Shown here piece by piece: positions 14,863 through 23,364 of a DNA stretch of 64,000 nt. Made by a program: the position numbers and the translations under genes. The stretch lies in NCBI GenBank assembly GCA_020630915.1, contig JAHDIF010000005.1, forward strand, positions 434 to 64,433, written 5' to 3'. This stretch comes from Dokdonia sp. (GTDB taxonomy: Bacteria; Bacteroidota; Bacteroidia; Flavobacteriales; Flavobacteriaceae). Below the pieces are notes generated by a model. The model did no database searches, had not been told where the DNA came from, and worked only from the letters and a program-made list of their open reading frames with translations. Position 1 is the first letter of the stretch, and each line of letters begins with the position of its first letter.

Positions 14863-16260
14863 CTATAATCTTCCTACTTCGTCGTCATGCATGATTTCTG
14901 CAGTCGCTTCTTGTACCTTTTTTAATTTCGCTTTAAGCGAAAGAGAATCAGGTAGCTCACCATCATCTAGTAGGTTTAAAATCGCTTTATTTTGTGCGCG
15001 ACCTTTTATCATCGCTTCGCGATATCCAATATATTCATTAAAAGTAACTAAACTATATTTTGAGTAGTACTCCTCTGGAAACTCTGCTTCAAATGCCGTT
15101 TCTAGCTTGCGTTTTTCTTGAAACATAGGATGTGCGGTATGCTCTTTCATCTCGTGAAAATTATCTACCGCCAGGTCTGCAATTGCATCGGTGTCTGGTT
15201 TTCTAGCTTTTTCAAACTCCTTAAAAACGGTTGTCCATCCATTGTTTTTGTGTTTTTCTAAGATTTCGTCAAAGACGACCACATCTTCAAAACTGGCATT
15301 CATCCCTTGTCCGTAAAAAGGAACAATGGCGTGGCAGGCGTCTCCAATGAGACATACTTTGCCAAAGGCATTCCATGGATGACATTTTATGGTGCCTAAA
15401 GGCCCTACTGGATTTTCTTCAAAATCTTTTACCAGCTCTGGCATTAAAGGGATCGCATCTGGATACTGTCTCGTGAAGTACTCTGTAATAGCCTCTGGAG
15501 AATCCATACTCTCAAAGCTATCTGGGGCATCTTTATAATCTATAAATAAGGTTACCGTAAAACTACCATCCAGATTGGGTAGGGCAATGATCATATCTCT
15601 GCCACGTGGCCAGATATGTAGCGCATTTTTTTCGGTGCGATAGCCGCCATCTTCTGCTGGTGGAAATGTAAGCTCTTTATAGCCGTGACCCAAGTAATCC
15701 TGAGAAAAGCTAAATAGGAAATCGCGACTTATATACATACTTTTACGCACCGCAGATCCTGCGCCATCTGCACCCAGAATAATATCTGCTGTGATGGTTT
15801 GCTCTTCTTTCGTATGATACTTTACAAAAGTGGCAGTGGCGTTTGCCAGGTCTACATGAGTACAGCTTTGGTTAAAATGTATTTGTAGCGTATCATATTG
15901 GTCTGCTGCATCCAAGAGCATGATATTGAGGTCGGTACGTGAGATAGAATTAATATACTCATCTTTTCTACCAGAATAGGGACTGAATAAGGTGTTACCC
16001 TCTTTATCGTGCAGCATACGTCCATTCATGGGAATACAGAGCTTGCGTACTTCTTCTTCTAAACCCACCAATCGAATCCCTTTTAATCCTCTGTCTGATA
16101 GTGCCAGATTGATACTTCGCCCAGCATCTTGATGTACATCACGAAGGTCTGGACGGCGTTCCATAAGTGTTACTTTGTAACCACGCTGTGCCATTCTAAG
16201 TGCGAGCATAGAGCCGCAAAGTCCTGCGCCTATAATGAGTATGTGTTGGTTTTGATTCAT
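14863..16260 (-). CDS. kmo: Kynurenine 3-monooxygenase
   Basis: 465 aa FAD-dependent aromatic hydroxylase that turns L-kynurenine into 3-hydroxykynurenine using NADPH and O2. The FAD motif GAGLCG is at residues 11-16. The KMO-type stretch VHQDAGRSINLALSDRGLKG follows (about 41-60). The second FAD motif is GDACHAIVPFYGQGMNASFE in the middle of the C-terminal half. No clear C-terminal membrane anchor is present, as usual for bacterial forms. It lies with kynureninase in one minus-strand run, separated from it by two small genes. Confidence 0.93.
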   Translation of the reverse strand: MNQNQHILIIGAGLCGSMLALRMAQRGYKVTLMERRPDLRDVHQDAGRSINLALSDRGLKGIRLVGLEEEVRKLCIPMNGRMLHDKEGNTLFSPYSGRKDEYINSISRTDLNIMLLDAADQYDTLQIHFNQSCTHVDLANATATFVKYHTKEEQTITADIILGADGAGSAVRKSMYISRDFLFSFSQDYLGHGYKELTFPPAEDGGYRTEKNALHIWPRGRDMIIALPNLDGSFTVTLFIDYKDAPDSFESMDSPEAITEYFTRQYPDAIPLMPELVKDFEENPVGPLGTIKCHPWNAFGKVCLIGDACHAIVPFYGQGMNASFEDVVVFDEILEKHKNNGWTTVFKEFEKARKPDTDAIADLAVDNFHEMKEHTAHPMFQEKRKLETAFEAEFPEEYYSKYSLVTFNEYIGYREAMIKGRAQNKAILNLLDDGELPDSLSLKAKLKKVQEATAEIMHDDEVGRL

Positions 16261-16269
16261 TTTAAATTC

Positions 16270-16665
16270 TCAAATTAGTATTTGATTTTTAATATAAAGG
16301 TAAGCTAGTCTTCCTACAACTATTAATAAAAGAATGATTCTAAAAAATTTTTGTTGTTTAGCTTTTTTTAATCTTCCGTCTTTTTTTAATTCCCACGCAA
16401 ATAGTAATTCAAACAGAGTAGGTACAGGTCTTAAAATAAAGTCACAAATATCATATCCTTCATTTGCAATTGCTTTTGCTTCTAGTGTCTTTCTTTTTTT
16501 AGATAAATATCTAGCTGTTTCAATTTTCTTTGTGGGGATATTTCTTATTTCTAATTCTTTTTTAGCAAGAAGTACCGCTTTTTTATTCCATCCATCTGGG
16601 TTTCCAACAATGGTTAGTAACTCATCTGTGCTTCTATCTTTTATTGGTGGAATAAATTCAGACAT
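16270..16665 (-). CDS. Small protein with C-terminal membrane helix, unknown function
   Basis: 131 aa from the ATG at 16665 (an ATG at 16674 is also possible). It starts SEFIPPIKDRSTDELLTIVG and contains a basic helical part (KKIETARYLSKKRKTLEAKA). One hydrophobic helix (FFRIILLLIVVGRLAYLYI) lies near the C-terminus. I do not recognise a family. A+T content is higher than in the neighbours. The start overlaps the end of the PaiB-like gene by 8 bp, so it is translationally coupled inside the kynurenine cluster. Confidence 0.65.
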   Translation of the reverse strand: MSEFIPPIKDRSTDELLTIVGNPDGWNKKAVLLAKKELEIRNIPTKKIETARYLSKKRKTLEAKAIANEGYDICDFILRPVPTLFELLFAWELKKDGRLKKAKQQKFFRIILLLIVVGRLAYLYIKNQILI

Positions 16666-17284
16666 TTTTAGCATTCTTCATTGCTTCCATCTCATCTGCC
16701 ACAGCGTTTTCACCAGAATCTCCTTTTTTGCGTAAGTGGTTTACAACTGCCTTATAGTTTTTATCATCTCTATTTTGAGATAGTTTCTTAGCGGCGTGTA
16801 TTTCTGTAATCGCAATTTCAAAACCTACGATACCCTTTATTTGACGCATTGTTTTATCTGATAATTTATTGATATCAATTGGGTTTTCTTGGGGTGTTTC
16901 GTATTTGTTCATAAGCGCTTTTACAGACTTAAGTAGCCCTTCTGAATCTAATTTTTTGAGCGTACCTCGTATCTGAACAGCGATATAATTCCAGGTAGAA
17001 ACCTCTTCAAAATCATACCAACTTGCCGAAATATAACTATGGGGTCCATTAAAAATGCAGAGCACTTCAGTTCCATCTATAAGATGCGCGACCTGCTCAT
17101 TTGCCTTGGATATATGACCGTGTAGGATCTCTGTTCCATCTTCTTTTACAGCAAATTCTAAAGGAATATGTGTGGCACAACTTTTCCCATCTTTATGGGT
17201 CACCAGAATCCCAAAAGCATTTTCTTTAAGAAAGGCTCTTATTTCTTCTTGGTTTTCGTTTTTGTAGATTTCTGGTATGTACAC
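16658..17284 (-). CDS. FMN-binding split-barrel protein, PaiB-like
   Basis: 208 aa. The sequence YIPEIYKNENQEEIRAFLKE at the start, ATHIPLEF, LHGHISKANEQVAHL, VLCIFNGPHSYISASWY and the VSTWNYIAVQIRG motif are the hallmarks of the PaiB (FMN-binding negative transcriptional regulator) family. Members bind FMN or heme-like ligands; in Bacillus PaiB was described as a repressor, but most homologues are uncharacterised. The location between kynureninase and the monooxygenase suggests a role in the pathway, either regulatory or as a flavin-dependent enzyme (inference). Confidence 0.85.
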   Translation of the reverse strand: MYIPEIYKNENQEEIRAFLKENAFGILVTHKDGKSCATHIPLEFAVKEDGTEILHGHISKANEQVAHLIDGTEVLCIFNGPHSYISASWYDFEEVSTWNYIAVQIRGTLKKLDSEGLLKSVKALMNKYETPQENPIDINKLSDKTMRQIKGIVGFEIAITEIHAAKKLSQNRDDKNYKAVVNHLRKKGDSGENAVADEMEAMKNAKNV

Positions 17285-17294
17285 TTTCTTTTAA

Positions 17295-17320
17295 TTTCCG
17301 CGAAGGCGGAAATCTCATCC
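17295..17320. repeat. REP-like hairpin, family A
   Basis: Full copy of the family A hairpin directly upstream of the PaiB-like gene. It starts a 32-bp direct repeat (17300-17331) that recurs exactly at 17381-17412. Confidence 0.85.
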
Positions 17321-17349
17321 ACTCATTCGCAATTGTAATTGATTTACAA

Positions 17350-17452
17350 GTTTCCCACCTTCGTGGAAAATATTTGAAAAGCGAAGGCGGAAATCTCATC
17401 CACTCATTCGCATTTCTTCTTTTATTTACTAAGACTTCCGCCTACGCGGAAG
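17350..17452. repeat. Hairpin cluster between kynureninase and the PaiB-like gene
   Basis: This part of the gap holds a small inverted repeat (TTTCCCACCTTCGTGGAAA, 17350-17368), the second copy of the 32-bp direct repeat (17381-17412, family A without its left arm) and another hairpin (ACTTCCGCCTACGCGGAAGT, 17434-17453). On the minus strand none is followed by a strong T run, so a clear terminator for kynureninase is not evident. Confidence 0.7.
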
Positions 17453-17462
17453 TTTTTTGAAT

Positions 17463-18722
17463 TTAAAGTACTTTCTTCAAACGCTCTACCATCTCATATA
17501 CATCTTCAAAACTATTGTAGAGTGGAGCCGGAGCCACACGTATAACATCAGGTTCTCGCCAGTCTGAAATGACACCTGCTTCTGTAAGCTTTGTATGTAA
17601 TTTTTTATCTGCATTTTTTACTTGAATGCTTAACTGGCAGCCACGTTGTGTTGGATCACTGGGTGTAATGATGGATATATGGGCATTGTTGAGATCGTTT
17701 ACTAGGTACTCTAAGTATCCTGTTAACTTCTCAGACTTCGCTCGTATGTTTTTCATACCTGCCGCTGCAAAAATATCCAGACTAGCTTTTACAGCTGCCA
17801 TACTCAAAATGGGAGGATTGGATAATTGCCAGCCTTCTGCCGTTGGGATAGGATCAAAGCCTTTACGCATATTAAAACGGGTGTCTTTATTTTGTCCCCA
17901 CCATCCGGTAAAACGTTGTATGTTTTTATCTGTGTGATGGCGCTCGTGAACAAAGCAACCTCCTAAACTTCCTGGACCGCTGTTTAGATATTTATAGGTA
18001 CACCATACGGCAAAGTCAGGGCCATTCTCGTGCAAATTGGGCATTATGTTGCCTACACCATGTGCCAAGTCAAAACCTACTTTGCTGCCATGGTTATGAC
18101 CTAATTCTGTAATTTTTTTAATTGGGTAAAATTGCCCAGAATAATAATTAGTATTCCCGATGAGTAGTAAAGCAATACTATCACTGTGCTCTTGTACTAA
18201 TGCTTCTAGGTCTTCATAACGGCATAATTCTTCTCCCTCTCTAGGTTGCCATAACAGGAGGCTCGATTCTGGATCAAAACCACGTTGTCGTATCTGGCTT
18301 TCTACCGCATATTTGTCAGAAGGAAAGGCATCACTTTCTATAATAATCTTATGACGTTGTGGTGTAGGATTATAAAAAGAAACCATCATCAGGTGCAGGT
18401 TAGTGGTAAGGGTATTCATAATAACCACCTCACTAGGTTTTGCACCTACAATAGCCGCCATAGGCTCAGAAAGTTGCTCGTGATAGGGCATCCATGGGTT
18501 CTGGGCGTCAAAATGGCCTTCTACTCCCAGATTTGCCCAGTCTTGCAACTCTTGTTCTAAATAATTTGATACCGCTTTGGGTTGGCACCCTAAGCTATTC
18601 CCGCACATGTATATCAGTTCCTTATCGTCTTTATCAACAGGGATATAGAACTGCGCTCTATAGGATTTGAGCGTATCTTTTTCGTCTTGCGCTTTCGCGA
18701 AAGCGAGATTGTTTTCAAACAT
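17463..18722 (-). CDS. kynU: Kynureninase
   Basis: PLP enzyme splitting 3-hydroxykynurenine (or kynurenine) into 3-hydroxyanthranilate (or anthranilate) and alanine. 419 aa from the ATG at 18722, where the normal family N-terminus begins (MFENNLAFAKAQDEKD); an earlier in-frame ATG at 18779 would add an atypical basic stretch. Seen motifs are YMCGNSLGCQPK, MNTLTTNLHLMM (phosphate-binding loop), FDLAHGVGN (the Asp that contacts the pyridine ring) and the PLP lysine in CTYKYLNSGPGS (Lys245). It is the first gene of the minus-strand catabolic run. Confidence 0.95.
   Translation of the reverse strand: MFENNLAFAKAQDEKDTLKSYRAQFYIPVDKDDKELIYMCGNSLGCQPKAVSNYLEQELQDWANLGVEGHFDAQNPWMPYHEQLSEPMAAIVGAKPSEVVIMNTLTTNLHLMMVSFYNPTPQRHKIIIESDAFPSDKYAVESQIRQRGFDPESSLLLWQPREGEELCRYEDLEALVQEHSDSIALLLIGNTNYYSGQFYPIKKITELGHNHGSKVGFDLAHGVGNIMPNLHENGPDFAVWCTYKYLNSGPGSLGGCFVHERHHTDKNIQRFTGWWGQNKDTRFNMRKGFDPIPTAEGWQLSNPPILSMAAVKASLDIFAAAGMKNIRAKSEKLTGYLEYLVNDLNNAHISIITPSDPTQRGCQLSIQVKNADKKLHTKLTEAGVISDWREPDVIRVAPAPLYNSFEDVYEMVERLKKVL
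18691..18704. repeat. Iterated palindrome at the start of kynU
   Basis: Perfect copy read as AFAKA at residues 7-11, within the first helix of kynureninase. It lies only 158 bp from the single-mismatch copy at 18862, the closest pair in the window, flanking the kynU-MFS divergent promoter region. Confidence 0.9.
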
Positions 18723-18841
18723 GAGGTGAACCAATTTTATTGTCCTAAAAATACGCATTATGATAGGATTATGCGCCAAGGTTGTTAATGAAAAATTGTG
18801 CCCAGATGGGATATGATTTCTTTTTCAATTAGCTTTACCGG

Positions 18842-20008
18842 ATGGAATCATTTCGACTTATTCTTTCGCGAAAGCGGTATTTTGCTCCGGTCTGGGTGTT
18901 TGCCTCTATTAATATTATGGTGGGAACATGGGTGCTGTATATACCAAGAGTAAAAGAGAAATTACAGATAGATGATGGTGATATTGGGATTGCGCTTTTT
19001 TGTTATGCCGTAGGAGGATTGCTGGCCGTTACCTTTTCTTCCAAAATTATTGATGCCTTAGGAGCAGGTAGAGCCACTTTATATGGCATAGTAGTATTCT
19101 CATTATTGTTTTTATTTCCCATCGTAGCGCCATCTTTTCTTTTGTTGTGCGGGAGTCTGGTGCTAGCCGGAATGAGCAGTGCCTTTACAGATATCGCCAT
19201 GAATGCGCTTGTGTCTGAGTTAGAAAAGAAAGATGAGGTACATTTTATGAGTGCCGCACACGCTTTTTTTAGTCTAGGCGGTGTGCTAGGTGCGGGTATT
19301 GGGAGTTTACTTATAGGGTATGTAGCCCTTCCTTTTGTGCACGTTCTTGGTGTGGCATTAGTACTTATTACTTCCAATATCTTGCTTGCGCCCCATTTTA
19401 TACAAATTAAAGGGCTACCATCAGAAAAAGAAGAGACAGGATCAGTTCTTAGATTAATCAAACCTTTAATAGGTCTTACGCTTATTGCCTTTATAGTTAT
19501 GGGTAGTGAGGGTTCTTTAGAGCAATGGAGTAAGCTATATCTAGAAGATATTGTAAACGTGAGCACTGAGTGGCTGGCTGGTTTTGGGTTTGTAATTTTT
19601 AGTGCGGCTATGACTTTAGGACGCTTTTTTGGAGATGGAGTAAGCGCACGATTAGGCTCTTACCGCATTATTATTTACGGTTTGCTAATTGCTATTTTAG
19701 GTTATGGTGCTATATTATCAGGACTTCAGGCCTGGAGCCTAGTAGGCTTTGGGTTGGTAGGTATAGGATTTTCAGTCATTATTCCAGAACTCTTTAGACT
19801 AGCAGGTAAAGCAAAGGGAATGACATCTTCTCAAGGTATTTCTCTAGTTGCAGGAATGGGATTTGTGGGGTTTATGGCGGGTCCAGCTATTATGGGCAGC
19901 CTGGCAGATGCCTTTACGCTTTGGGCGAGCTACCTCGCATTGGGTATTGCATGTGCCATTGCCTTAATTGCAGCACTAGTTTTGTATAGCAAAAGAAAAA
20001 GAGCCTAG
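18842..20008 (+). CDS. MFS transporter (YbjJ-like)
   Basis: 388 aa with about 12 membrane helices, transcribed divergently from kynureninase. The N-terminus (YFAPVWVFASINIMVGTWVL, then YIPRVKEKLQIDDGDIG) and the later stretches AAHAFFSLGGVLGAGIG and FGDGVSARLG fit the MFS subgroup containing E. coli YbjJ. The substrate is unknown; divergent pairing with kynU makes a tryptophan-derived compound conceivable but unproven. Its stop overlaps the convergent lipoprotein gene by 4 bp. Confidence 0.85.
   Translation: MESFRLILSRKRYFAPVWVFASINIMVGTWVLYIPRVKEKLQIDDGDIGIALFCYAVGGLLAVTFSSKIIDALGAGRATLYGIVVFSLLFLFPIVAPSFLLLCGSLVLAGMSSAFTDIAMNALVSELEKKDEVHFMSAAHAFFSLGGVLGAGIGSLLIGYVALPFVHVLGVALVLITSNILLAPHFIQIKGLPSEKEETGSVLRLIKPLIGLTLIAFIVMGSEGSLEQWSKLYLEDIVNVSTEWLAGFGFVIFSAAMTLGRFFGDGVSARLGSYRIIIYGLLIAILGYGAILSGLQAWSLVGFGLVGIGFSVIIPELFRLAGKAKGMTSSQGISLVAGMGFVGFMAGPAIMGSLADAFTLWASYLALGIACAIALIAALVLYSKRKRA
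18862..18875. repeat. Iterated palindrome, one mismatch, inside the MFS gene
   Basis: TCTTTCGCGAAAGC, differing from the consensus only at the first base. It is read as LSRK in the cytoplasmic N-terminal tail (ILSRKRYF). Confidence 0.85.
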
Positions 20009-20397
20009 TTTACAGGAAAGTATCTTTCTGAACATTCTTCAAAACACCCAAAATTATTGAGAAACATGCGATCTTCTTCTACAAAGAAAAAGACAGGCAT
20101 ATCACAATCTTCTATAAATAACCGGTTATTATTAAATGTTCCCGAAGCCGGATTCGTGGTATTATTTCCAAAAACCACACAGCCTAAGCCATTAGAGGTA
20201 AACGTACTATCGGTATTAAAAACAATGTTTTTCTCGCTATCTACATTTTGAAAAGTGCCACTGCCATCACCTGGATCTGCCAGAACGGCTTCTAGTTGCC
20301 ACGTCCCGAAAAGAGATACTGGTTCTGTAATCTCATCTTCGCTACACTGAAATTGCAGCAATAATGACCCTAGCACCAGTACCAAAAACCTTTTCAT
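20005..20397 (-). CDS. Lipocalin-like lipoprotein
   Basis: 130 aa from the ATG at 20397, which starts a lipoprotein signal (MKRFLVLVLGSLLLQFQC, Cys18). The mature part has the pattern LFGTWQLEAVLADPG, NIVFNTDSTFTSNGLGC and then short strands, as in small lipocalin-like proteins of Bacteroidota. Four further cysteines suggest disulfides. Its function is unknown. It is convergent with the MFS gene and divergent from queE. Confidence 0.75.
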   Translation of the reverse strand: MKRFLVLVLGSLLLQFQCSEDEITEPVSLFGTWQLEAVLADPGDGSGTFQNVDSEKNIVFNTDSTFTSNGLGCVVFGNNTTNPASGTFNNNRLFIEDCDMPVFFFVEEDRMFLNNFGCFEECSERYFPVN

Positions 20398-20474
20398 AGC
20401 AATCTTTTTTAGTAAGACGCAGGAGCGAGCAAAAAGTTGCGTGTAATCCTCAAGTATTTGCATAATTAACTTCC

Positions 20475-20482
20475 TATCTTTG
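20475..20482 (+). promoter_or_regulatory. -7 element TATCTTTG before queE
   Basis: An exact TAnnTTTG match ending 6 bp before the queE ATG, so transcripts would begin at or next to the start codon. No TTG is seen at the ideal distance. Confidence 0.4.
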
Positions 20483-20488
20483 TGCCCT

Positions 20489-21121
20489 ATGACAAAAGAA
20501 GCACTACAATCACAAGTAGATCTTGGTGAGATGCTCCCGTTAATGGAGGAGTTTTACACAATACAAGGTGAGGGCTATCACAAAGGAACGGCAGCATATT
20601 TTATTCGTGTGGGCGGTTGTGATGTGGGTTGCCATTGGTGCGATGTTAAGGAGAGTTGGGATGCAAATATACATCCACCTACCAGTGCCGATGCTATTGC
20701 AGAAAACGCAGCAAAATATTCTGACACCATTGTAGTAACTGGCGGCGAACCTCTTATGTGGGATATGAACCCGCTTACGCGAAAATTAAAAGCGCTAGGA
20801 TTACAGACACATATTGAAACCTCTGGTGCATACCAGCTGTCTGGTGACTGGGATTGGATCTGTCTATCTCCTAAAAAACGTATGCTTCCTACGGCTAAAG
20901 TACTAGAAAAGGCAAACGAACTAAAGGTGATTGTTTACAATAAATCTGATTTTGATTTTGCCGAAAAGTATGCCAAGCAAGTAAACGATCGCTGTATTTT
21001 ATACTTACAACCAGAATGGTCTGTACGTGATAAAATGGTGCCGCTTATTGTAGACTACGTTATGAAAAACCCCAAGTGGAAAGTGAGTTTACAAACGCAT
21101 AAGTATTTGAATATCCCTTAG
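20489..21121 (+). CDS. queE: 7-carboxy-7-deazaguanine synthase (radical SAM)
   Basis: 210 aa from the ATG at 20489. It makes the 7-deazaguanine core for queuosine from 6-carboxytetrahydropterin. The sequence YTIQGEGYHKGTAAYFIRVG is followed by the QueE-type cluster CDVGCHWCD (Cys-x3-Cys-x2-Cys) that binds the 4Fe-4S centre. VVTGGEPLMW is the SAM-contacting GGEP motif and ICLSPKKR is typical of QueE. Other queuosine genes are not in the window. Mur ligase follows after a 145-bp gap. Confidence 0.92.
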   Translation: MTKEALQSQVDLGEMLPLMEEFYTIQGEGYHKGTAAYFIRVGGCDVGCHWCDVKESWDANIHPPTSADAIAENAAKYSDTIVVTGGEPLMWDMNPLTRKLKALGLQTHIETSGAYQLSGDWDWICLSPKKRMLPTAKVLEKANELKVIVYNKSDFDFAEKYAKQVNDRCILYLQPEWSVRDKMVPLIVDYVMKNPKWKVSLQTHKYLNIP

Positions 21122-21266
21122 AAATCGAAATCGAAGTCGAAAATTAGCTGAGGCAATTGCTTAAATTGCATTTTTCCTCATCCCTCATCCCACAAAATCA
21201 ATTCTCTTTTTTCTATATTCTCTTATTACGAAGCATTATTTTTAAGGCAGCTTATAAAACACAAGG

Positions 21267-22619
21267 ATGAGAGTACATTTTATAGCCATAGGAGGTGCGG
21301 CAATGCACAATCTCGCACTAGCATTGCATCACAAAGGTGATACAGTTACAGGAAGTGACGACACGATATTTGATCCTTCAAAATCTAGACTCGAGAGGTA
21401 CGGATTATTACCGGATGCTTTTGGATGGTTTCCAGAAAAGATTACGAGAGACCTAGATGCTGTAATTCTAGGAATGCACGCCAAAAAAGACAATCCAGAA
21501 TTGCTCAAAGCCCAGGAATTGGGTCTTGACATATTTTCATATCCAGAATATTTATACGAGAAAGCAAAGAATAAAACCCGCGTAGTTATCGGTGGATCTC
21601 ATGGTAAGACAACTATTACCTCCATGATATTGCATGTGATGCATTATTGGGATAAGGAAGTAGATTATATGGTAGGTGCGCAATTAGAAGGATTTGAGAC
21701 GATGGTTCGTCTTACAGATGATGCAGATTTTATGGTGCTAGAAGGAGACGAGTACCTAAGTAGTCCAATAGATAGACGTCCTAAGTTTCATTTATACAAA
21801 CCGAATATTGCTTTACTAAGTGGTATCGCTTGGGATCATATTAATGTCTTCCCGACTTTTGAAAACTACGTAGAGCAGTTTCAGATTTTTGTAGATAGTA
21901 TGACTAATGGTGGTGCTATGGTGTATAATACGGAAGATGCTGAGGTTGTGAAAGTAGTAGAAAATGCCACGGCACACATTAAAAAATATCCGTATCAAAC
22001 TCCAGAATATAATGTAGAAGACGGAGAAACCTTATTGGCAACTCCAGAAGGCGATATGCCTATTGAAGTTTTTGGAAAGCACAATCTCAATAACCTTGCA
22101 GGCGCCAAGTGGATTTGCCAGCATATGGGTGTGGTAGAAGAAGATTTTTATGAAGCCATAGCCACTTTTAAAGGCGCAAGCAAACGCTTAGAAAAAATAG
22201 CCGAAAGTTCGAATACTGTGGCTTATAAAGATTTTGCACACAGTCCGTCTAAAGTAGCCGCAACCACAAGAGCGGTAAAAGAACAATATGCTCATCGAAA
22301 CCTGCTCGCATGTCTAGAATTACATACCTACAGTAGTCTTACGCCAGAATTTTTAAAGGAGTATAAAGGAGCCTTAGATTCAGCAGATACTGCGGTGGTA
22401 TTTTATTCACCTCACGCGGTGGAGATTAAAAAATTGGCTCCTGTTTCTAAAGAGCAGATAGCAACGGCATTCCAAAGAGATGATTTAATTATTTATACAG
22501 ATCCCGCAGCCTTTAAAGAGTTTCTTTTTGGGCAACAGTTTGAAAATACGGCATTACTGCTTATGAGTAGTGGCAATTATGGAGGGTTAGATTTTGAGGA
22601 GGTGAAAAGTTTAGTTTAG
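21267..22619 (+). CDS. mpl: Mur ligase, Mpl-type (UDP-MurNAc:tripeptide ligase)
   Basis: 450 aa ATP-dependent ligase. The N-terminal nucleotide-binding domain starts HFIAIGGAAMHNLALAL. The ATP P-loop GGSHGKTT is at 109-116, EGDEYLSS and GIAWDHINVFPT form the middle-domain motifs, and FGKHNLNNLAGAKW and YKDFAHSPSKV are in the C-terminal half. The features fit Mpl, which joins recycled murein tripeptide to UDP-MurNAc, better than MurC, which has different substrate motifs; the bacteroidal branch is often simply called peptidoglycan synthetase. It overlaps functionally with cell-wall recycling. Confidence 0.82.
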   Translation: MRVHFIAIGGAAMHNLALALHHKGDTVTGSDDTIFDPSKSRLERYGLLPDAFGWFPEKITRDLDAVILGMHAKKDNPELLKAQELGLDIFSYPEYLYEKAKNKTRVVIGGSHGKTTITSMILHVMHYWDKEVDYMVGAQLEGFETMVRLTDDADFMVLEGDEYLSSPIDRRPKFHLYKPNIALLSGIAWDHINVFPTFENYVEQFQIFVDSMTNGGAMVYNTEDAEVVKVVENATAHIKKYPYQTPEYNVEDGETLLATPEGDMPIEVFGKHNLNNLAGAKWICQHMGVVEEDFYEAIATFKGASKRLEKIAESSNTVAYKDFAHSPSKVAATTRAVKEQYAHRNLLACLELHTYSSLTPEFLKEYKGALDSADTAVVFYSPHAVEIKKLAPVSKEQIATAFQRDDLIIYTDPAAFKEFLFGQQFENTALLLMSSGNYGGLDFEEVKSLV

Positions 22620-22621
22620 AG

Positions 22622-23254
22622 ATGTTAAAGTGGTTACTCTTTTTTATAGGTTTCTCTGCGTTCGGGCAAGTGGAGTATGAGTTTGATACGGTTTTTACCT
22701 ATGAAGGCGAGATTCAAAATGTGAACAAGGAGAACATAAAAGTAACAAGGCATTATTTTATTAAAAGCCGATTACCTGATTATTTTTTAGTGATTAGCAA
22801 AACTGAAGGGCAAAATACAATAGCGGTGTTTAGAGATGACAAGAAAGGATTGATTGCTGAATTTGAACCAATGCTATTAGATTTAGATAATGATGGACTT
22901 TTAAATGTTTCGAAGAATATTTTAGTGCGGAACAAGTATACCAACCCTTTATCCATACGTCATTTTTCTAAAAGAGAAGAAATTTTGGACGGAAGTATTA
23001 AGAGGTATATTTATGAAGTGGATAGAGGTAAAAAGTTTAAGGGCACTATCTATGGGATAGATGTAGATACCTTAAAAAAGCATATTCCTTTAGGAGTTGG
23101 TTTTGGAGATTATTATTCCCTTTTCCCATTAGGAAAGTATCAGCCAGACGGTTTAGTTTTACATACTTCTATTACTGAAGGAGTAGAGGTGATTCTAAGC
23201 AATTCGAGCCTTAAGAAAACAGAAAAGTGTAATTTGAATTTACGTTTTTTATAA
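22622..23254 (+). CDS. Secreted protein of unknown function
   Basis: 210 aa with a short signal peptide (MLKWLLFFIGFSAFGQ). The mature part is rich in beta strands and charged residues (VTRHYFIKSRLPDYFLVISK, GKKFKGTIYGIDVD). No recognised domain. It follows the Mur ligase gene by 2 bp, so it may be cotranscribed. A role in the envelope is plausible only from the signal peptide. Confidence 0.65.
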   Translation: MLKWLLFFIGFSAFGQVEYEFDTVFTYEGEIQNVNKENIKVTRHYFIKSRLPDYFLVISKTEGQNTIAVFRDDKKGLIAEFEPMLLDLDNDGLLNVSKNILVRNKYTNPLSIRHFSKREEILDGSIKRYIYEVDRGKKFKGTIYGIDVDTLKKHIPLGVGFGDYYSLFPLGKYQPDGLVLHTSITEGVEVILSNSSLKKTEKCNLNLRFL

Positions 23255-23364
23255 AATTATTTCTTTAGATAGTTCTATAATAACGCTGTTGAAAATTTAA
23301 TTTAGTAAATATTCGTAACAATATATATTTATCGCTACTAACCCCTGAAACAACTTTTAATATT

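Noticed and set aside
17300-17412. Two identical 32-bp repeats with a 49-bp spacer, resembling a minimal CRISPR array.
   Set aside because: Only two units, the unit contains half of a REP-like hairpin found elsewhere, and no cas genes are present.
17434-17458. Hairpin followed by TTTTTTG as the terminator of kynureninase.
   Set aside because: The T run follows the stem on the plus strand, whereas both neighbouring genes are on the minus strand; no comparable T run exists in the required direction.
8420-18722. The minus-strand run as a defence island, because of the odd small genes and repeats.
   Set aside because: The recognisable enzymes form one known aromatic degradation route; no nuclease, toxin, reverse transcriptase or recombinase is present.
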